The notes beneath the pieces were generated by a model, which ran no database searches, had not been told where the DNA came from, and was given only the letters and a program-made list of their open reading frames with translations. A stretch of 64,000 bases of DNA from Pseudolysinimonas_A sp041984585 (GTDB lineage: Bacteria; Actinomycetota; Actinomycetes; Actinomycetales; Microbacteriaceae). Made by a program: the position numbers and the translations under genes. Shown piece by piece: positions 20,245 to 28,070 of the stretch; positions within the stretch are counted from its first letter, which is position 1, and the number at the start of each line of letters is the position of its first letter. Location of the stretch: contig JBHIXX010000004.1 of the NCBI GenBank assembly GCA_041984585.1, forward strand, positions 1 to 64,000. The letters run 5' to 3'.

Positions 20245-21671
20245 GACGGCGCTCCCGTCGGCGGCGCCGCGTCGCGGGCCAGCACCTCGATGTCGGCCTT
20301 GCGCAGCGGGTAGCGGGCGAGCGTGATGAGGCTGAGCGCCATCAGCACCGCCGGCACCGCGCTGAAGGCGAGGATGATGCCGTCGACCGCGCTCTGCGGC
20401 TGCTCGACCACCTCCGACCCCTCGGTGGCGATGAAGCCGGTGACGGCGAGGATGATCGACAGGATCGTGCCGCCGAAGGCGAGGCCGGCGGTCTCGCCCG
20501 CGGTCCAGACGCCGCTGAACGTCCCGGCGCGGCCGGGGCCGTTCGTCCGGGCGTCGTGCGCCACCGTGTCCGGCAGCATCGCCAGGGGCAGCGACTGCAG
20601 CCCCGCGTAGGCGACGCCGGCGATGGCGACCGGGGCGTAGATCCACACCCCGGGGAACCAGAGCAGCAGCGTCAGCGAGAGCGCGGCGAGCAGGTAGAGC
20701 ACCGTCGCGACGCGATACGCCCGCTCCTTGCCGATCCGGCCGGCCACCGCGCCCCAGGCCGGCGCCGCGACGAGCGCCGGGGCGATGAGGGCGAGGAACA
20801 GGAACAGCACGCCGGTGCCCAGCAGCTCGGCGGCGACGTAGGCAGCGCCGGCGAGCATGAGTCCGATCGCGAGCGCCTGGATGACGAACGTCGCCAGCAG
20901 CGCCCGGTACGGCTGGCTGTCGCGCACCGCCGCCCAGCCGCGGCGGAAGTGCATGAACACCGACGAGCGGGGCGCGTCGAGCCCCGCGACGGGGAGCGAC
21001 CCGGGCGCCGCCGGGGAGCGGGTCGACCGCACGCTCGACTCCACGGTCGACGCGATCAGGAACGCGGTCAGGAACACCGCGCCCGCGACGAGGGACATCA
21101 CGAAGTAGCCCAGATACTCGCTGCCGCCCATGCCGACGACCAGTCCGACGATCTCGGTCGCGCCGCCGCCGAAGGCGAGGATCGACAGCGTGAGCACCAC
21201 GACGCGGGCCGAGAGCAGCCGCGTGCGCTCGTCGTAGCTGGAGACCAGCTCGGCGGGCAGCGCGATGTAGGGAACCTGGAACAGGCTGAACGCCGTCGCC
21301 GAGAGCAGGAACGCGACGAGCACCCACGCCGACGAGAGCACCGGCGGCAGTCCCGGCGGCACCGCGAAGGTCAGCGCGAAGAACACCGGCAGCAGGATGG
21401 CGCCGAGCACCATGAAGCGCCGGCGGGCACCGGTGCGGGCGAGGCTGCGGTCGCTGCGCGCCCCGATCCACGGGTCGATGACCACGTCCCAGATCTTCGC
21501 GACGGTGAACGCCGCCCCGGCGAAGATCGGGTCGACGCCGAGCGTGTTGGTCATGTAGATCAGCAGCACGAGGCCGGGCAGGGTTCCGAATCCCCCGGTG
21601 CCGACGGAGCCGATCGCGTACCGAGCGACCGTCCCCCGTCGCAGCTCCCGGGGTGCGGCGGGAGCGGTCAT
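20241..21671 (-). CDS. MFS transporter, GPH-like (copy 2)
   Basis: 476-residue, 12-helix carrier and first gene of the minus-strand module. KIWDVVIDPWIGARSDRSL, DERTRLLSARVVVL, FSLFQVPYIALPAEL and GPGRAGTFSGVWTAGET show it is a close paralogue of copy 1. ATG 21671 is preceded by TAGGCT with 6 nt between. Its 5' end is only 33 bp from the divergent aldehyde dehydrogenase start. The stop overlaps the decarboxylase start, so the two are translationally coupled. Confidence 0.85.
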   Translation of the reverse strand: MTAPAAPRELRRGTVARYAIGSVGTGGFGTLPGLVLLIYMTNTLGVDPIFAGAAFTVAKIWDVVIDPWIGARSDRSLARTGARRRFMVLGAILLPVFFALTFAVPPGLPPVLSSAWVLVAFLLSATAFSLFQVPYIALPAELVSSYDERTRLLSARVVVLTLSILAFGGGATEIVGLVVGMGGSEYLGYFVMSLVAGAVFLTAFLIASTVESSVRSTRSPAAPGSLPVAGLDAPRSSVFMHFRRGWAAVRDSQPYRALLATFVIQALAIGLMLAGAAYVAAELLGTGVLFLFLALIAPALVAAPAWGAVAGRIGKERAYRVATVLYLLAALSLTLLLWFPGVWIYAPVAIAGVAYAGLQSLPLAMLPDTVAHDARTNGPGRAGTFSGVWTAGETAGLAFGGTILSIILAVTGFIATEGSEVVEQPQSAVDGIILAFSAVPAVLMALSLITLARYPLRKADIEVLARDAAPPTGAPS

Positions 21672-21677
21672 GCGTCG

Positions 21678-21683
21678 AGCCTA
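21678..21683 (-). promoter_or_regulatory. -10 box of MFS copy 2
   Basis: TAGGCT lies 6 nt before ATG 21671. Its -35 region would fall over the start codon of the divergent dehydrogenase. Confidence 0.65.
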
Positions 21684-21692
21684 GGCGGAACG

Positions 21693-21698
21693 TAGAGT
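21693..21698 (+). promoter_or_regulatory. -10 box of the semialdehyde dehydrogenase gene
   Basis: TAGAGT lies 6 nt before ATG 21705 and 9 bp from the opposing -10 box, so the two promoters must overlap. Confidence 0.65.
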
Positions 21699-21704
21699 TC
21701 ACTC

Positions 21705-23255
21705 ATGTCCGGATCGCCGACACCGAGGTCGTTCGCCGAGCAGCTCACCGCCGATCTGACGGCCACCACGGGAGACACGGTCGACGTCGTCGCCCCGTTC
21801 ACCGGCGAGCCGTTCCACGCCCTGCCGCGCTCGTCGGCCGACGACGTCGCGGCTGCCGCCCGCCGGGCGCGCACCGCGCAGCGGGCGTGGGCGGATGCCG
21901 GCCCGGCCCATCGCCGCCGGGTGCTGCTGCGCGCGCACGACCTGCTGCTCGAGCGCCGCGAGGAGCTGCTCGACGCGGTGCAGACCGAGACCGGCAAGAC
22001 CCGTGGACAGGCCTTCGAGGAGGTCTTCATCGCGGCTGGCACGACCCGGTACGTGGCGCTCTCCGCCCGCCGGGTGCTGCGGCCGCGACGGCGGCGCGGC
22101 GGCATCCCGCTCGTGCTCCGGTCGCGGGTCGAGTACGTGCCCAAGGGCGTGGTCGGGGTGATCACCCCGTGGAACTACCCGCTGGCGCTGGCGGTCATGG
22201 ACGTCGCGCCCGCGCTCGCAGCGGGCAACGCGATCGTGCAGAAGGCCGACGACCAGGGCGCCGTGTCGATCCTGCTCGCCCGACGCTGCTTCATCGACGC
22301 CGGCGTCCCGGCCGAGCTGTGGGGCGTCGTCGCCGGCCCGGGCGAGGTGGTCGGCAACGCCGTCGTCGACGCCGCCGACTACGTCGCGTTCACCGGGTCG
22401 ACCCGCACCGGCACCGCCGTCGCCGAACGCGCGGCAGGCCGGCTCGTCGGCGCATCGCTCGAGCTGGGCGGCAAGAACCCGCTCGTCGTGCTCGACGATG
22501 TCGACCCCGAGAAGGCCGCGGCCGACGCCGCGTACGCCTGTTTCGCGGCATCGGGCCAGCTGTGCGTCTCCATCGAGCGCATCTACGTGCACGCCGGCGT
22601 CGCCGACGCCTTCACGTCGGCACTGGCGCGCCGCGTCGAGTCGCTCGCGATCGGCGGCGCCTACGACTACTCGACCGACGTCGGGTCGCTCGCCACGGCG
22701 GCGCAGTTCGCCCGGGTGCGCGAGCACATCGACGACGCCGTCGCACAGGGCGCGACCCTGGTCGCCGGCGGGCGCGCGCGGCCCGACCTGGGTCCGTTCG
22801 TGATCGAGCCGGCGGTGCTGACCGGCGTCACCTCGACGATGAGCTGCGACCGCGGCGAGACGTTCGGGGCGGTGGTCGCCGTGCACCCGGTCGCCGACGA
22901 CGATGAGGCCGTGGCCCGCGCTAACGACTCCGACTACGGTCTCAACGCCTCGGTGTTCGGCCGCTCCCGTCGGCGGGCCCGCGCGGTCGCCGCGCGTCTC
23001 ACGGCCGGCACGGTGAACATCGACGAGGGCTACCGGGCGACGTTCAGCGCCGTCGATGCGCCGATGGGCGGGATGAAGCTCTCCGGCCTGGGGAGGCGCA
23101 ACGGCCCGGAGGGGCTTCTGCGCTACGTCGAGTCGCGGAGCACCGCCGAGGCCACAGGTCTGCTGCAGCTGCCCCGCACGGGCGCCGAGTTCCGCCGGCT
23201 GGTGGGCGTCATGGTGCTGCTGCTGCGCACGCTGCGCGTCATCCGCCGCCGCTGA
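21705..23255 (+). CDS. Succinate-semialdehyde dehydrogenase-like aldehyde dehydrogenase
   Basis: 516-residue NAD(P)-dependent aldehyde dehydrogenase. TPWNYPLALAVMDVAPALAAG, FTGSTRTGT, the general-base glutamate in ELGGKNP and the catalytic cysteine in SGQLCVSIERIY are all present. The overall pattern is closest to actinobacterial succinic-semialdehyde dehydrogenases. The C terminus carries an extra basic tail (LLLRTLRVIRRR). It is divergent from the decarboxylase module, so the pair could oxidise an aldehyde formed downstream of that decarboxylase; this link is inferred. Confidence 0.85.
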   Translation: MSGSPTPRSFAEQLTADLTATTGDTVDVVAPFTGEPFHALPRSSADDVAAAARRARTAQRAWADAGPAHRRRVLLRAHDLLLERREELLDAVQTETGKTRGQAFEEVFIAAGTTRYVALSARRVLRPRRRRGGIPLVLRSRVEYVPKGVVGVITPWNYPLALAVMDVAPALAAGNAIVQKADDQGAVSILLARRCFIDAGVPAELWGVVAGPGEVVGNAVVDAADYVAFTGSTRTGTAVAERAAGRLVGASLELGGKNPLVVLDDVDPEKAAADAAYACFAASGQLCVSIERIYVHAGVADAFTSALARRVESLAIGGAYDYSTDVGSLATAAQFARVREHIDDAVAQGATLVAGGRARPDLGPFVIEPAVLTGVTSTMSCDRGETFGAVVAVHPVADDDEAVARANDSDYGLNASVFGRSRRRARAVAARLTAGTVNIDEGYRATFSAVDAPMGGMKLSGLGRRNGPEGLLRYVESRSTAEATGLLQLPRTGAEFRRLVGVMVLLLRTLRVIRRR

Positions 23256-23280
23256 CCGACGCTGCGCTGGGCGACCGCGC

Positions 23281-23676
23281 TCAGGTGGCCTCGGAGTCGA
23301 ACGGCGCCGGGCGCGGCTTGCCGAGCTTGCGCTGCCGCTGCTCGTACGCCGACTCCCGGTACGCCGCACGACTGGTCGGCGCCGGCTTCGGGGTGGCCGA
23401 GGTCGGCTTGACCGGCGCCTCGTCCTCGAGCAGGGCCTCCCGGATGATGCGACGCGGGTCGTACTGCCGCGGGTCGAGCTGCTTCCAGTCGACCTCGTCG
23501 AACTCCGGACCCATCTCCTCGCGCATCCGGTCCTTCGCCCCGGAGGCGAAGTCCCGCGCGGAGCGGGCCAGGCGCGCCAGCTGGGCCGCGTAGGAGGGCA
23601 GGCGGTCCGGGCCGATCAGGAAGACCGCGATCACCAGGATGATGATCAGCTTGTCGAACGTGAGGCCCAGGGACAC
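23281..23676 (-). CDS. tatB: Sec-independent translocase protein TatB
   Basis: 131-residue Tat component. A single N-terminal membrane helix (DKLIIILVIAVFLIGPDRLP) is followed by an amphipathic helix (YAAQLARLARSARDFASGAK) and an acidic, then basic, tail. The glycine-proline after the helix is the TatA/B hallmark, and the long charged tail favours TatB. GTG 23676 was chosen from TATCCT at 6 nt, discarding the longer open frame antisense to the methyltransferase. TatA and TatC are not in this window. Confidence 0.88.
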   Translation of the reverse strand: MSLGLTFDKLIIILVIAVFLIGPDRLPSYAAQLARLARSARDFASGAKDRMREEMGPEFDEVDWKQLDPRQYDPRRIIREALLEDEAPVKPTSATPKPAPTSRAAYRESAYEQRQRKLGKPRPAPFDSEAT

Positions 23677-23682
23677 CGGCTC

Positions 23683-23688
23683 AGGATA
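23683..23688 (-). promoter_or_regulatory. -10 box of tatB
   Basis: TATCCT on the minus strand with 6 nt to GTG 23676 (leaderless). Confidence 0.65.
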
Positions 23689-23728
23689 CGCCCGCCGCGC
23701 CATGAGCCCGGTCGGCGGCGGCCCCGGA

Positions 23729-23734
23729 TAGCCT
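23729..23734 (+). promoter_or_regulatory. -10 box of the O-methyltransferase gene
   Basis: TAGCCT with 6 nt to GTG 23741 (leaderless). Confidence 0.65.
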
Positions 23735-23740
23735 GAGCGG

Positions 23741-24373
23741 GTGGCGGACAAAGAGTCGAGCTGGCGGTTCGCCGAGGAGTTCCCGGTCGAGCCGCCCGCG
23801 CTCGAGACGGCGCGCCGCCATTCGCTCGAACTGGGCATCGACACGGTCAGTCCGAGCGTCGGCGCGCAGCTCGCGCTGCTCGCCGCGGCGAGCAGCGCCC
23901 TGTCGGTGCTCGAGATCGGCACCGGCGCGGGCGTGAGCGCGCTCTGGCTGTGGCGCGGAGCGCCCGACGCGACGATCACGTCGATCGACGCCGAGTACGA
24001 GCACCAGCAGGCGGCGCGCGCCGCGTTCGGCGAGGCCGGGATCCCAGCCAACCGCATCCGCCTCATCACCGGATCGGCCGCGCAGGTGCTGCCGCGGATG
24101 AACGACGGCGCCTACGACCTGGTCGTCATCGACGCCGACGCCGAGTCGGTGCTCGACTACGTCGAGCACGGTCTGCGCATCGTGCGCCGCGGCGGCATCG
24201 TGGCGATCGTGCACGCGCTGCAGCGCGGCCGCGTCGCCGACCCCGCCCAGCGCGACCCGGTCGTCGCCGACCACCGGGCGCTGCTCAGCACGATCGCCGA
24301 ATCGGACGCCGTCGTGGCGTCGCTCAGCACGGCCGGCGACGGACTGCTGCAGCTGGTGCGCACCGGCGACTGA
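23741..24373 (+). CDS. SAM-dependent O-methyltransferase
   Basis: 210-residue class I methyltransferase of the catechol-O-methyltransferase-like group found beside tatB in actinobacteria. The SAM motif I is VLEIGTGAGVSALWL, SIDAE ends beta-2, and YDLVVIDAD is motif IV with metal-ligand aspartates. Substrate is unknown. In many actinobacteria the extracytoplasmic sigma factor sigE and its anti-sigma factor sit between this gene and tatB; here only 64 bp separate them. Confidence 0.85.
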   Translation: MADKESSWRFAEEFPVEPPALETARRHSLELGIDTVSPSVGAQLALLAAASSALSVLEIGTGAGVSALWLWRGAPDATITSIDAEYEHQQAARAAFGEAGIPANRIRLITGSAAQVLPRMNDGAYDLVVIDADAESVLDYVEHGLRIVRRGGIVAIVHALQRGRVADPAQRDPVVADHRALLSTIAESDAVVASLSTAGDGLLQLVRTGD

Positions 24374-24462
24374 CGCGGTCGGGCCCGAGCGGTCCACGCG
24401 GCGTCACCGCGCGCGACCGCCTCGGCCTCAGCGTCTCGCCGAGAGGCTCTGGACGGCGCCGA

Positions 24463-24633
24463 TCAGGCGCTGACGACGGCTCCCAGCGCGTCGTGCAGCT
24501 CCTTCGCCTCGTCGTCGTTGACCGACACGACGAGGCGGCCGCCGCCCTCCAGCGGAACGCGGACGATGATCAATCGCCCCTCCTTGACAGCCTCCATCGG
24601 TCCGTCCCCGGTCCTGGGCTTCATGGCTGCCAT
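24463..24633 (-). CDS. DUF3117 family protein
   Basis: 56-residue actinobacterial protein starting MAAMKPRTGDGP and containing VPLEGGGRLVVSVND, an almost invariant DUF3117 pattern. Function is unknown. The open frame extends 11 codons upstream, but homology begins at ATG 24633, which also has GGGGA about 8 nt before it. GATAAT further upstream (around 24669) could be its -10 box. It lies tail to tail with the methyltransferase. Confidence 0.85.
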   Translation of the reverse strand: MAAMKPRTGDGPMEAVKEGRLIIVRVPLEGGGRLVVSVNDDEAKELHDALGAVVSA

Positions 24634-24702
24634 GTGGTGTCCCCTTTCGGATGGCGTACCCCCCATTATCCCGCGTTTCGGGAACCGAAGGAAAATCGGG
24701 GG

Positions 24703-25920
24703 TTACGGCGGGGTCCAATCGCCCACATCCGCCCGCCAGAGGTGGAAGGTCCAGAGGTACTGGCCGACCACGCCGAGCACCAGCAGAGCCACCCGCAGCA
24801 CCCCGGATCGCGGCACCGCGAGCACGCCCAGCGCGGGGGCGAGCGGCACCAGCAGCCGGAAGGTGCTCGACTGCGGGAAGAACACCGCGAGCAGGTAGAC
24901 GGCGTACGACGCGAGCCAGAACCGCACGTCGACGGGGAGGCGCCGCGCCCACGGCGAGAGCAGGACGGCGCCGAACCCCGCCGCCAGCAGCACCACCGCC
25001 CCCGCCCCGAGGATCCCGTCGAGCGGCGACTCCACGCCCCACCGGTCGAGCCACCACGCGGCGCCCTCGAACCACGAGCTGAACGGCACCAGGTGGCCGT
25101 GCCCCACGTAGCCGGCGCGCCACGCGAGCTCGGTGTCGGTGTACGCGGAGAACTCGCCGGTCACGGCCCACGCCACGAGCAGCCAGGCCACCCCCATCAG
25201 CGCGCTGAACAGCCCGACGCCGACCACCGCGAGGCGCTCCGACCACGGGAACGGATCGCGCGCGCGGGTCGCGAAGCGGTGGACGAGGTGCAGCAGCATC
25301 ACGAGCGCGAACGCGAGCCCGCTCGGCCGGGTCAGCGCCATCACCGCCACCACGGGCACGAGCAGCGCGTAGCGGCGGTCGACGAGCAGCAGCAGGGCGG
25401 TGAACAGCAGCGCCAGGTGCATCGACTCGGCGTAGGAGACCTGCAGGATCGGCGACAACGGCGCGACGCAGAACAGCGCGGTCGCGAACAGCGCCGACCC
25501 CTCCGGCAGCGCCCGGGTCATGAGCCGGAAGAACACCAGGGCGGCCACCCCGGCGAAGACGAGCGACACGATCGGCGCGATCACCGGGAACGGGATGCCG
25601 AGCGCGAGGAACAGCCGCAGCAGCATCGGGTAGGCGGGCAGGAACGCCCACGCGCTCTCGGTCGCGTACCCCTCGTCGTCGCGCGGGATCTCGGCCGGGT
25701 AGCCCGACAGCGCGATGCGCCAGTACCACTGGCCGTCCCAGATGCTCGAGAACTCGACCAGGTCGGGGTGCGCCGTGGTGCGGTCGCTCTGCTCCTGCTG
25801 CGCCGCGACGACGAGCAGGATGACGGTGGTCACGACGCGCGACGCGACGAAGACGGCGAGCACGCGCACCCACCAGCGCGACGCGAGGTCGACCACGAGG
25901 CCGCCCGACGGCGCGCTCAC
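24703..25920 (-). CDS. PIG-V-like integral membrane mannosyltransferase
   Basis: 405-residue multi-pass membrane protein with about ten hydrophobic helices. An extracellular-type loop after helix 1 contains FSSIWDGQWYWRIALSGYP, the WDGxWY pattern of PIG-V and related GT-C glycosyltransferases that use polyprenyl-phosphate sugar donors. The acceptor is unknown; lipoglycan or protein mannosylation is the usual actinobacterial setting. GTG 25920 starts 7 nt after the dapE stop, so it is probably co-transcribed with dapE although no metabolic link is obvious. Confidence 0.7.
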   Translation of the reverse strand: MSAPSGGLVVDLASRWWVRVLAVFVASRVVTTVILLVVAAQQEQSDRTTAHPDLVEFSSIWDGQWYWRIALSGYPAEIPRDDEGYATESAWAFLPAYPMLLRLFLALGIPFPVIAPIVSLVFAGVAALVFFRLMTRALPEGSALFATALFCVAPLSPILQVSYAESMHLALLFTALLLLVDRRYALLVPVVAVMALTRPSGLAFALVMLLHLVHRFATRARDPFPWSERLAVVGVGLFSALMGVAWLLVAWAVTGEFSAYTDTELAWRAGYVGHGHLVPFSSWFEGAAWWLDRWGVESPLDGILGAGAVVLLAAGFGAVLLSPWARRLPVDVRFWLASYAVYLLAVFFPQSSTFRLLVPLAPALGVLAVPRSGVLRVALLVLGVVGQYLWTFHLWRADVGDWTPP

Positions 25921-25927
25921 GCGCCGC

Positions 25928-26989
25928 TCACGCGGTGAGCCACGCCCGCAGTCCCGCGGCGCAGCGCTCGATCTGGTCGAGCGGCACCCGCTCGTCGTCG
26001 GCGTGGGCGAGCGACGGATCGCCCGGCCCGTAGTTCACCGCGGGGATGCCCAGCTCGGCGAACCGGGCCACGTCCGTCCAGCCGTACTTCGGTCGCGCCT
26101 CGCCGCCGACCGCGTCGAGGAAGGCGAGGGCGAGCGGATCGGTGAGCCCGGGACGGGCCCCGGTGGCGGCATCCGTCACCGCCACCTCGAAGCCGGCGAA
26201 CACCTCGCGCACGTGCGCCTCGGCGTCGGCGAGCGAGCGGTCGGGCGCGAAGCGGTAGTTCACCGACACCACGCACTCGTCGGGGACGACGTTGCCGGCC
26301 ACCCCGCCCCGGATGCCGACCGCGTTGAGCCCCTCGCGGTACACCAGCCCGTCGACCTCGCGCTCCTCGGGCGCGTAGCCGGCGAGCACCGCGAGCACGG
26401 GGGCGGCGGCGTGGATCGCGTTCTCGCCCATCCACGCGCGCGCCGAGTGCGCCCGCCGCCCGGTCGTGCGCACGTCGACACGCAGGGTGCCGTTGCATCC
26501 GCCCTCGACCTCGCCGTTCGACGCCTCGCCGAGCACCGCGAAGTCGCCGGCCAGCAGGTCGGGGCGGGTGCGCGCGAGTCGGCCCAGGCCGTTGAGCGCG
26601 GCCTCGACCTCCTCGTGGTCGTAGAAGATCCAGGTGATGTCGACGGCCGGGTCGGGCACGGTGGCCGCGATGTGCAGCATCACCGCGTCGCCGCCCTTCA
26701 TGTCGACGCTGCCGCGACCCCACAGCACCCCGTCGTCGAGGCGGGACGGGAGGTTGCCGTTGACCGGAACCGTGTCGAGGTGGCCGGCGAGGATCACGCG
26801 GCGGTCGCGGCCGAGGTGCGTGCGCGCCACCACGGCGTCGCCGTCGCGGATCACCTCCAGGTGCGGCAGCGCGCGCAGCGCGGCCTCGACCAGGTCCGCG
26901 ATCTCGCGCTCGTCGCCCGACACCGACGGCAGGTCGACCAGCGTGCGCGTGAGGTCGATCGGCGAGGCGGTCAGGTCGAGGGTCGGCAC
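25928..26989 (-). CDS. dapE: Succinyl-diaminopimelate desuccinylase
   Basis: 353-residue M20 metallohydrolase producing LL-diaminopimelate for lysine and peptidoglycan. Metal-binding HLDTVP and GRGSVDMKGG, the catalytic YDHEEVE glutamates and GEASNGEVEGGCNG are present, and a dimerisation-domain region with TTGRRAHSARAWMGENA follows. GTG 26989 was selected from TAGGCT 7 nt upstream, giving MPTLDLTASP. Divergent dapD lies 70 bp away and the transaminase gene is 2.4 kb downstream of dapD. Confidence 0.92.
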   Translation of the reverse strand: MPTLDLTASPIDLTRTLVDLPSVSGDEREIADLVEAALRALPHLEVIRDGDAVVARTHLGRDRRVILAGHLDTVPVNGNLPSRLDDGVLWGRGSVDMKGGDAVMLHIAATVPDPAVDITWIFYDHEEVEAALNGLGRLARTRPDLLAGDFAVLGEASNGEVEGGCNGTLRVDVRTTGRRAHSARAWMGENAIHAAAPVLAVLAGYAPEEREVDGLVYREGLNAVGIRGGVAGNVVPDECVVSVNYRFAPDRSLADAEAHVREVFAGFEVAVTDAATGARPGLTDPLALAFLDAVGGEARPKYGWTDVARFAELGIPAVNYGPGDPSLAHADDERVPLDQIERCAAGLRAWLTA

Positions 26990-26996
26990 GCCCGCC

Positions 26997-27002
26997 AGCC
27001 TA
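26997..27002 (-). promoter_or_regulatory. -10 box of dapE
   Basis: TAGGCT on the minus strand with 7 nt to GTG 26989. Confidence 0.6.
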
Positions 27003-27047
27003 GGCGAGTGCCCCCACGGCGCCGGACGACGACCTGCCCGGCGCCGG

Positions 27048-27053
27048 TAGCCT
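27048..27053 (+). promoter_or_regulatory. -10 box of dapD
   Basis: TAGCCT with 6 nt to ATG 27060 (leaderless). Confidence 0.65.
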
Positions 27054-27059
27054 GGACGG

Positions 27060-27989
27060 ATGCGCACCGCCTGGGGTCACGGTCTGTCCACGATCGCGGA
27101 GGACGGCACCGTCCTCGACGCCTGGTACCCCTCCCCCGCGCTCGGCGAGCCCGGCGACGCCGACCGGGAGACGCCCGGCGCCCTGGCCGAGCAGGCGGGA
27201 GCCGACGAGCGCCGCGGGGTGCGCACCGAGCCCGTGCTGACCGTCATCGACCTCGACGCGGCCCCGGCATCCACCGCCGACGCCTACCTTCGGCTGCACC
27301 TGCTCTCGCACCGGCTGGTCGCGCCGAACTCGCTGTCGCTCGACGGGATCTTCGGCCACCTGCCGATCGTCGCCTGGACCACCGCCGGACCGATGCTCCC
27401 GGCCGAGGCGCACAGCCGTCGTCCCGCGCTGCAGCGCGCCGGCATCTCGGTGCTCGGGCTCGACAAGTTCCCGCGCATGACCGACTACGTGCTGCCCGAC
27501 CGGGTGCGCATCGCGGATGCCGACCGCGTCCGTCTCGGCGCCCACCTCGCCCCGGGCACGACGGTGATGCACGAGGGGTTCGTGAACTTCAACGCCGGCA
27601 CCCTCGGCGCCTCGATGGTGGAGGGCCGCATCTCGCAGGGCGTCGTCGTCGGCGACGGCTCCGACGTGGGCGGCGGCGCCTCGATCATGGGCACCCTCTC
27701 CGGCGGCGGCACCGAGCGGATCGCCGTCGGCGAGCGCGCGCTCCTCGGCGCGAACTCGGGGATCGGCATCTCGATCGGCGACGATTGCGTCGTCGAGGCG
27801 GGGCTCTACGTGACCGCCGGAACCAAGGTGACCCTGCGCCAGCCGGGCGCCGAGCCGCGGGAGCTGAAGGCGGTCGAGCTGAGCGGGGTCGCCGGACTGC
27901 TGTTCCGCCGCAACTCGCTGACCGGGGCCGTCGAGGCGGTGCCGCGCGACGGGCGCGGGATCGAGCTCAACGCCGCGCTGCACGCCTGA
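27060..27989 (+). CDS. dapD: Tetrahydrodipicolinate N-succinyltransferase, actinobacterial type
   Basis: 309-residue acyltransferase of the succinylase branch of lysine synthesis. The left-handed beta-helix is visible in GTTVMHEGFVNFNAGTLG, SMVEGRISQGVVVGDGSD and GGGASIMGTLSGGG. An N-terminal domain of about 120 residues precedes it, as in the mycobacterial-type DapD. Divergent dapE acts two steps later, and DapC between them in the pathway is encoded at 29427. Confidence 0.93.
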   Translation: MRTAWGHGLSTIAEDGTVLDAWYPSPALGEPGDADRETPGALAEQAGADERRGVRTEPVLTVIDLDAAPASTADAYLRLHLLSHRLVAPNSLSLDGIFGHLPIVAWTTAGPMLPAEAHSRRPALQRAGISVLGLDKFPRMTDYVLPDRVRIADADRVRLGAHLAPGTTVMHEGFVNFNAGTLGASMVEGRISQGVVVGDGSDVGGGASIMGTLSGGGTERIAVGERALLGANSGIGISIGDDCVVEAGLYVTAGTKVTLRQPGAEPRELKAVELSGVAGLLFRRNSLTGAVEAVPRDGRGIELNAALHA

Positions 27990-28002
27990 GGGGTCGGCGC
28001 CT

Positions 28003-28050
28003 GACGGGTCAGCGACCGACGGGTCGGCGACCGGCGTCGACGGGTCGGTC
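28003..28050. repeat. Short tandem repeat between dapD and gltA
   Basis: GACGGGTCAGCGACC at 28003 is followed directly by GACGGGTCGGCGACC at 28018, with a partial third copy at 28039. The array fills the 81-bp gap between the two convergent genes and can fold through CGACCGAC and GTCGGTCG, so it may help terminate both. Confidence 0.6.
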
Positions 28051-28070
28051 GTCCGGCGGCGGGACGATCG

